Positions 8,001 through 10,631 of a stretch of 10,631 bases of DNA are shown piece by piece. The DNA is taken from positions 1 through 10,631 of the forward strand of contig NW_014013054.1 in assembly GCF_000611645.1 (NCBI RefSeq), in the 5' to 3' direction. Within the stretch, counting starts at the first letter, position 1, and each line of letters starts with the position of its first letter. Both the position numbers and the translations under genes were made by a program. Source of the DNA: Monoraphidium neglectum. Its lineage: Eukaryota > Chlorophyta > Chlorophyceae > Sphaeropleales > Selenastraceae. The notes under the pieces were generated by a model. That model ran no database searches. It saw only the letters and a list, made by a program, of their open reading frames with translations, and was not told where the DNA came from.

Positions 8001-10631
8001 TCCCGGCGTGTGTGACTGCACATCTGGCTGGAGTGGGACGTCGTGCAACACAGCTCGTGAGGCCTTGGCCGCAGCAGCCTGTGGCTGCTTACTCACAATG
8101 CTGCTCACCCAGACGTTGAGGCCTAAGCGCAGGCTTGTGTCAAGCGGCAGCAGCATTTAGCACGTGTTGAGTGACTTGCAAGCAACTCACACCTGCCCGC
8201 CGCATTGCATCCCGCCCCTCCTCACATGCAGTGTGTCCTGCCGGTTGCGTCAACGGCAACTGCTCGGCGCCTGGCGTGTGCACCTGCACGCTTGGCTGGA
8301 GTGGGACTAACTGCAGCACACCAAGTGAGGGCGTGGCCAGAACGGGCAGCGGCGGCTGGTTCCTGTTTGCCAGGTTTTCTGCCTGCCTCGACCCAGGCAC
8401 AAATTTTGCGTGCGACCCAGCCAGCCGGCCACCCAGCCACCCAGCCAGCCAGCCAGCCAGCCAGGTGCAATGCTGTGGTGATGCAGTCAACAGAGTCCAT
8501 GCCGCGAGGCCTCGCCGCATGCATTCACTGCAACCGCGTGAGATCGCATGCATCCCATCCACCCGCGTCCGCCCCCCTCCACCCCGTTCACGCAGGCTCC
8601 TTGTTGTGCGCCTTGGCCCCATGCGCCAACGGAGGGGTGTGCGTCGGCCTTAACACCTGCGACTGCTCCTCCACCGGCGGCTGGACGGGGCCCACCTGCT
8701 CCAACGCCAGTGCGTGCACTGGGAGGGCAAAGGGGCGTCGGGCAGGCATTACAGTGTCCTCTCAAGTCCTCGCTGTGTCCGCTGCCGCCCCTGCCTTCCA
8801 CCACGCCCCTCTGCTCCAATCGCCGCCTGACAACAGCAACACAGGCCCTTTGCAGGCATATGATTGCGACACATCCTGCTGGCGAGCCTCTCACAACATC
8901 CGTTATGCCCCCTCCCCCTGCTTCACCCCACGATCAGCCTGCTCATCCGGGTGTGTCAATGGGAACTGCTCTGCTCCCAATGTGTGCACCTGCTCGTCTG
9001 GCTGGACTGGGACCACATGCAACACGCCAGGTGAGGGCTCGACACACGGGGCGCCTCAAGGCTTGTGTGTCACACCATGTCATCGGCCTGCCTCAAGCTG
9101 GGGACATGACCCGGCTGTGACCCAGCTATCCCGGCAGTGCGGGCTGTGCAGCAGTTGCCAGTCTTGCCTGTCAATGTCAGGGACATTCACAGCACCCACG
9201 AGCCTACTTACGAGCCTAGCAAACCCACCTCATTGTCGCGCACCGCCCCTCCTTTTGCACAGCGTGCCCTGCTGGGTGTGTCAACGGCAACTGCTCTGCA
9301 CCCGGCGTGTGCAACTGCACTTCTGGCTGGAGCGGGACCTCATGCAACACGCCAGGTGAGGCCTTAACCGCAGTGGTCAGCTGGGCCTTGCTGTCCCTGC
9401 ATGGTCTGCGACGCCGCCTTGGTCCAGGGTTACATGTTTAGTGATGTTTTCTGAATGGCATTACGGTGATCCCATTCAATTTCAATTGAGTAGCAGCAAC
9501 AGCAGCATCAGTCGCATCGTGCACCCAGCATCTCGCATTGAGCTTTTTCACCACTCCTGCCACTCCCCATGCGCAGTGTGCTCTGCGGGATGCGTCAACG
9601 GCAACTGCTCTGCGCCTGGCGTGTGCGACTGCACGTCCGGCTGGAGCGGAACCTCATGCGACACAGCTGGTGAGGACTTGGCTGCAGAGGCCGGTGAATG
9701 CATGCTCTCACAGCCACATATTGGATTGCGTCTGCCCAGGCGTCCAGGCCTGACAAAAGGCGTGTTTGGGACTACAGGCGACCCTCTCCCACCATTACGC
9801 CGCACCGCACCCTGCCCCTCCTCATGTGCAGTCTGCCCTGCGGGATGCGTCAACGGCAACTGCTCAGCCCCCGGCGTGTGCACCTGCGCGCTCGGCTGGA
9901 GCGGGACCAACTGCAGCACGCCAGGTAAGGCCTTGGCCGCAGCAGCCCGCGGCAGCTTTTTCAGTGCGCAACACCATTGGCCTGCCTCAACCCAGGGCAC
10001 ATCCCGGGTGTGATCCAAGCCAGCCAGGCAGCCAGGCGCGGTGCTCCAGTCATAAATCCAAGTCCTTGCCGTGGGGCTTGCTTCACAGCACCCGGCATGG
10101 CTGCGCATGCTTCACATCCACCCGCGTCCGCCCCCCTCCACCCCGTTCACGCAGGCTCCTTGCTGTGCGCCTTGGCCCCATGCGCCAATGGAGGGGTGTG
10201 CGTTGGTCTTAACACCTGCGACTGCTCCTCCACCGGCGGCTGGACGGGGCCCACCTGCTCCAACGCCAGTGCGTGCACTGGGAGGGCAAAGGGGCGTCGG
10301 GCAGGCATTACAGTGTCCTCTCAAGTCCTCGCTGTGTCCGCTGCCGCCCCTGCCTTCCACCACGCCCCTCTGCTCCAATCGCCGCCTGACAACAGCAACA
10401 CAGGCCCTTTGCAGGCATATAATTGCGACACACCCTGCTGGCCAGCCTCTCGCAACATGCGTGACGCCCCCCAACCCCCCCTTGCCCCCACGATCAGCCT
10501 GCTCATCCGGGTGTGTCAATGGGAACTGCTCTGCTCCCAATGTGTGCACCTGCTCGTCTGGCTGGACTGGGACCTCATGCAACACGCCAGGTGAGGGCTT
10601 GAGAAACAAGTCGCAGCGGCTTGCTGCTTGT
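4640..10631 (+). CDS. Secreted or surface protein with Ig-like N-terminus and tandem EGF-like repeats (5' part)
   Basis: Seventeen exons are visible. Exon 1 gives a signal peptide and a beta-rich segment. Exons 2-17 each encode one EGF-like module with six cysteines; most have spacing CX3CX4CX5CXCX8C and a G-W-[ST]-G between cysteines 5 and 6. EGF modules are extracellular, disulfide-bonded interaction units. No protease, lectin or transmembrane segment is seen here, and the gene continues to the right, so the full architecture is unknown. All junctions from exon 2 onward are phase 1 with donors GTGAGG, GTAAGC, GTAAGG or GTGCGT. The visible coding part is about 686 codons. Synonymous differences dominate between the exons, which suggests the protein sequence is kept by selection. 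A role in cell wall, matrix or adhesion is inference. Confidence 0.85.
5261..5446 (+). CDS. EGF gene exon 2: end of Ig-like segment and first EGF-like module
   Basis: The EGF part has cysteines in DCSSPACVRGTC, then NTCNCTG and SDCNTP. Upstream it reads TVTLLLLVTDSRC, a plausible last strand of the Ig/cadherin-like domain. The best-looking acceptor, TGCTTTCAG ending at 5286, would break the frame after exon 1. The weaker acceptor ACACCAG ending at 5260 keeps it and adds eight to nine residues, so 5261 is preferred. The exon ends in phase 1 before GTAAGC at 5447. Confidence 0.6.
5659..5754 (+). CDS. EGF gene exon 3: EGF-like module 2
   Basis: 96 nt, phase 1-1, acceptor CCTGCAG, donor GTAAGC at 5755. 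The cysteine pattern is CX3CX5CX5CXCX8C with the segment CVNGGSCVGVNNCSC. The extra residue between cysteines 2 and 3 and the NGG turn are closer to classical EGF than the later 93-nt modules. Confidence 0.85.
5755..6353 (+). other. Long intron 3 with AT-rich island
   Basis: This 599-nt intron is about twice the length of the other introns in the array. It holds a possible decayed EGF exon near 5898 and an AT-rich stretch from about 5985 to 6260 whose composition differs clearly from its surroundings. Confidence 0.7.
5898..5949 (+). pseudogene. Possible decayed EGF exon
   Basis: After the good acceptor ACCTTGCAG (ending at 5897) the phase 1 frame reads VVRTPCVNP, where TGTGTCAAT is shared with true EGF exons. 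The frame then loses the other cysteines and stops at TGA 5947-5949. It may be a remnant of a duplicated exon or only a chance match. Confidence 0.25.
6354..6446 (+). CDS. EGF gene exon 4: EGF-like module 3
   Basis: 93 nt, phase 1-1, acceptor CGTGCAG, donor GTGAGG at 6447. The pattern is CX3CX4CX5CXCX8C with CTCSSGWSGTSC at the C-terminal half and an N-C-S sequon. Confidence 0.9.
6699..6791 (+). CDS. EGF gene exon 5: EGF-like module 4
   Basis: 93 nt, phase 1-1. It uses the acceptor GCATAG, the only TAG acceptor among the EGF exons, and donor GTGAGG at 6792. The protein matches module 3 except at its last residues (NTAG type). Confidence 0.9.
7001..7093 (+). CDS. EGF gene exon 6: EGF-like module 5
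   Basis: 93 nt, phase 1-1, acceptor GCACAG, donor GTGAGG at 7094. It encodes the same module as exon 5, with synonymous codon differences such as GGATGC versus GGATGT. Confidence 0.9.
7331..7423 (+). CDS. EGF gene exon 7: EGF-like module 6
   Basis: 93 nt, phase 1-1, acceptor GCGCAG, donor GTGAGG at 7424. It is a CTCSSGWSGTSC type module ending NTP. Confidence 0.9.
7656..7748 (+). CDS. EGF gene exon 8: EGF-like module 7 (CNC type)
   Basis: 93 nt, phase 1-1, acceptor TTTGCAG, donor GTGAGG at 7749. It carries CNCTSGWSGTAC. The asparagine between cysteines 4 and 5 is shared only with exon 13, its partner in the five-exon duplication. Confidence 0.9.
7964..8056 (+). CDS. EGF gene exon 9: EGF-like module 8 (CDC type)
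   Basis: 93 nt, phase 1-1, acceptor GCGCAG, donor GTGAGG at 8057. It carries CDCTSGWSGTSC. The last base is C instead of the usual G, so the split codon reads leucine rather than valine. Confidence 0.9.
8232..8324 (+). CDS. EGF gene exon 10: EGF-like module 9
   Basis: 93 nt, phase 1-1, acceptor CATGCAG, donor GTGAGG at 8325. It carries CTCTLGWSGTNCSTP. The NCSTP end is shared only with exon 15, and it contributes a second N-C-S sequon in the module. Confidence 0.9.
8415..8464. repeat. (CCAG)n tetranucleotide tract
   Basis: An imperfect run of CCAG/CCAC units lies in the intron after exon 10. The matching place in the duplicated copy (about 10015-10045) has only a short CCAG-rich stretch, so the tract expanded or contracted after duplication. 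Confidence 0.85.
8596..8709 (+). CDS. EGF gene exon 11: long EGF-like module 10
   Basis: 114 nt, phase 1-1, acceptor CACGCAG, donor GTGCGT at 8710. The spacing is CX4CX5CX5CXCX10C with CANGGVCVGLNTCDC and a GGWTGPTC end. It resembles exon 3 more than its 93-nt neighbours, so it belongs to a second module subfamily. Confidence 0.9.
8938..9030 (+). CDS. EGF gene exon 12: EGF-like module 11
   Basis: 93 nt, phase 1-1, acceptor GATCAG, donor GTGAGG at 9031. It carries CSSGCVNGNC and GWTGTTC. GWTG rather than GWSG is shared with exon 17. Confidence 0.9.
9263..9355 (+). CDS. EGF gene exon 13: EGF-like module 12 (CNC type)
   Basis: 93 nt, phase 1-1, acceptor GCACAG, donor GTGAGG at 9356. It carries CNCTSGWSGTSC and is the counterpart of exon 8. 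Confidence 0.9.
9577..9669 (+). CDS. EGF gene exon 14: EGF-like module 13 (CDC type)
   Basis: 93 nt, phase 1-1, acceptor GCGCAG, donor GTGAGG at 9670. It carries CSAGC at the start and CDCTSGWSGTSCDTAG at the end. It is the counterpart of exon 9. Confidence 0.9.
9832..9924 (+). CDS. EGF gene exon 15: EGF-like module 14
   Basis: 93 nt, phase 1-1, acceptor TGTGCAG, donor GTAAGG at 9925. It carries CTCALGWSGTNCSTP and is the counterpart of exon 10. Confidence 0.9.
10155..10268 (+). CDS. EGF gene exon 16: long EGF-like module 15
   Basis: 114 nt, phase 1-1, acceptor CACGCAG, donor GTGCGT at 10269. The protein is identical to exon 11; the differences I can see between the two exons are all synonymous. 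Confidence 0.9.
10498..10590 (+). CDS. EGF gene exon 17: EGF-like module 16
   Basis: 93 nt, phase 1-1, acceptor GATCAG, donor GTGAGG at 10591. It is nearly identical to exon 12, with GWTGTSC instead of GWTGTTC. The intron that follows runs to the window edge, so more exons are expected. Confidence 0.9.

Larger units (their letters stand above)
7656..9030 (+). repeat. Five-exon duplication unit, copy A (exons 8-12)
   Basis: Exons 8-12 and their introns correspond in order to exons 13-17 (9263-10590). The start offsets are 1607, 1613, 1600, 1559 and 1560 bases. Each pair shares its own features: CNC in 8/13, CDC in 9/14, LGWSGTNCSTP in 10/15, the 114-nt module in 11/16, and GWTG in 12/17. The introns align too, for example AGCTGGGCCTTGCTGTCCCT after exons 8 and 13. 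Confidence 0.85.
9263..10590 (+). repeat. Five-exon duplication unit, copy B (exons 13-17)
   Basis: The second copy of the unit described at 7656-9030. Its right part (exons 16-17 and the intron between them) is nearly identical to exons 11-12, whereas the left part has diverged clearly. This suggests either gene conversion or a separate, later event in the right part. Confidence 0.85.

Noticed and set aside
8710..8861. Intronic snoRNA in the conserved intron between exons 11 and 12
   Set aside because: A CTGA that could serve as box D is present at 8827-8830, but I see no matching box C and no convincing H/ACA fold, so no RNA gene is called.
8205..9359. 384-residue + strand open frame read straight through
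   Set aside because: It includes introns. The EGF signal appears in it only where this frame coincides with exons 11 and 12, while exon 10 and exon 13 are read in a wrong frame there.
6354..10590. CRISPR-like or satellite repeat array
   Set aside because: The repeats are 93-nt coding units with variable third positions, splice sites at both ends and diverged introns between them. A CRISPR array or satellite would not show codon-wise variation.

Overview
The window looks like nuclear DNA of a green alga (Chlorophyta; the class cannot be fixed from this sequence). It is GC-rich and carries GT/CA microsatellites. Its genes are split into short exons by introns of roughly 200-300 nt with GTGAGG/GTGCGC-type donors and CAG acceptors. 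Both recognisable proteins are eukaryotic. Both genes are on the + strand and both run off the window.

Region 1-2968: the 3' part of a gene for an FCP1-like RNA polymerase II CTD phosphatase with a C-terminal BRCT domain (CPL3/CPL4-type architecture). Seven exons (337-470, 730-820, 1093-1184, 1538-1621, 1902-1968, 2178-2420, 2628-2674) join in a consistent reading frame and follow the family order: phosphatase core, linker, BRCT. The exon with the catalytic DxDxT motif must lie upstream of the window. The 3' end is unclear: a homologous-looking continuation sits at about 2734-2968, but the obvious splice to it creates a TGA at the conserved BRCT tryptophan. One intron of this gene contains a long (GT)n/(GC)n tract, and the intron before the first visible exon contains a (CA)n tract.

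Region 2969-4639: no convincing coding exon. It probably holds the 3' end of gene 1 and the promoter and 5' region of gene 2. There is a TATA-like stretch at 3591-3601 with a TGACGTAA motif just upstream.

Region 4640-10631: the 5' part of a secreted or surface protein gene. Exon 1 encodes a signal peptide and a beta-rich segment resembling the bacterial Ig/cadherin-like repeats of adhesins. It is followed by 16 exons that each encode one EGF-like module. Twelve of these are exactly 93 nt, two are 114 nt, one is 96 nt, and the first is longer because it also finishes the upstream domain. From the first EGF exon onward every junction is phase 1, so any EGF exon can be added or skipped without changing the frame. 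The array grew by tandem duplication of exons together with their introns, including a five-exon unit of about 1.6 kb present twice (7656-9030 and 9263-10590). The gene continues past the right edge. The role is inferred only: a cell-surface or extracellular-matrix protein, possibly adhesive.
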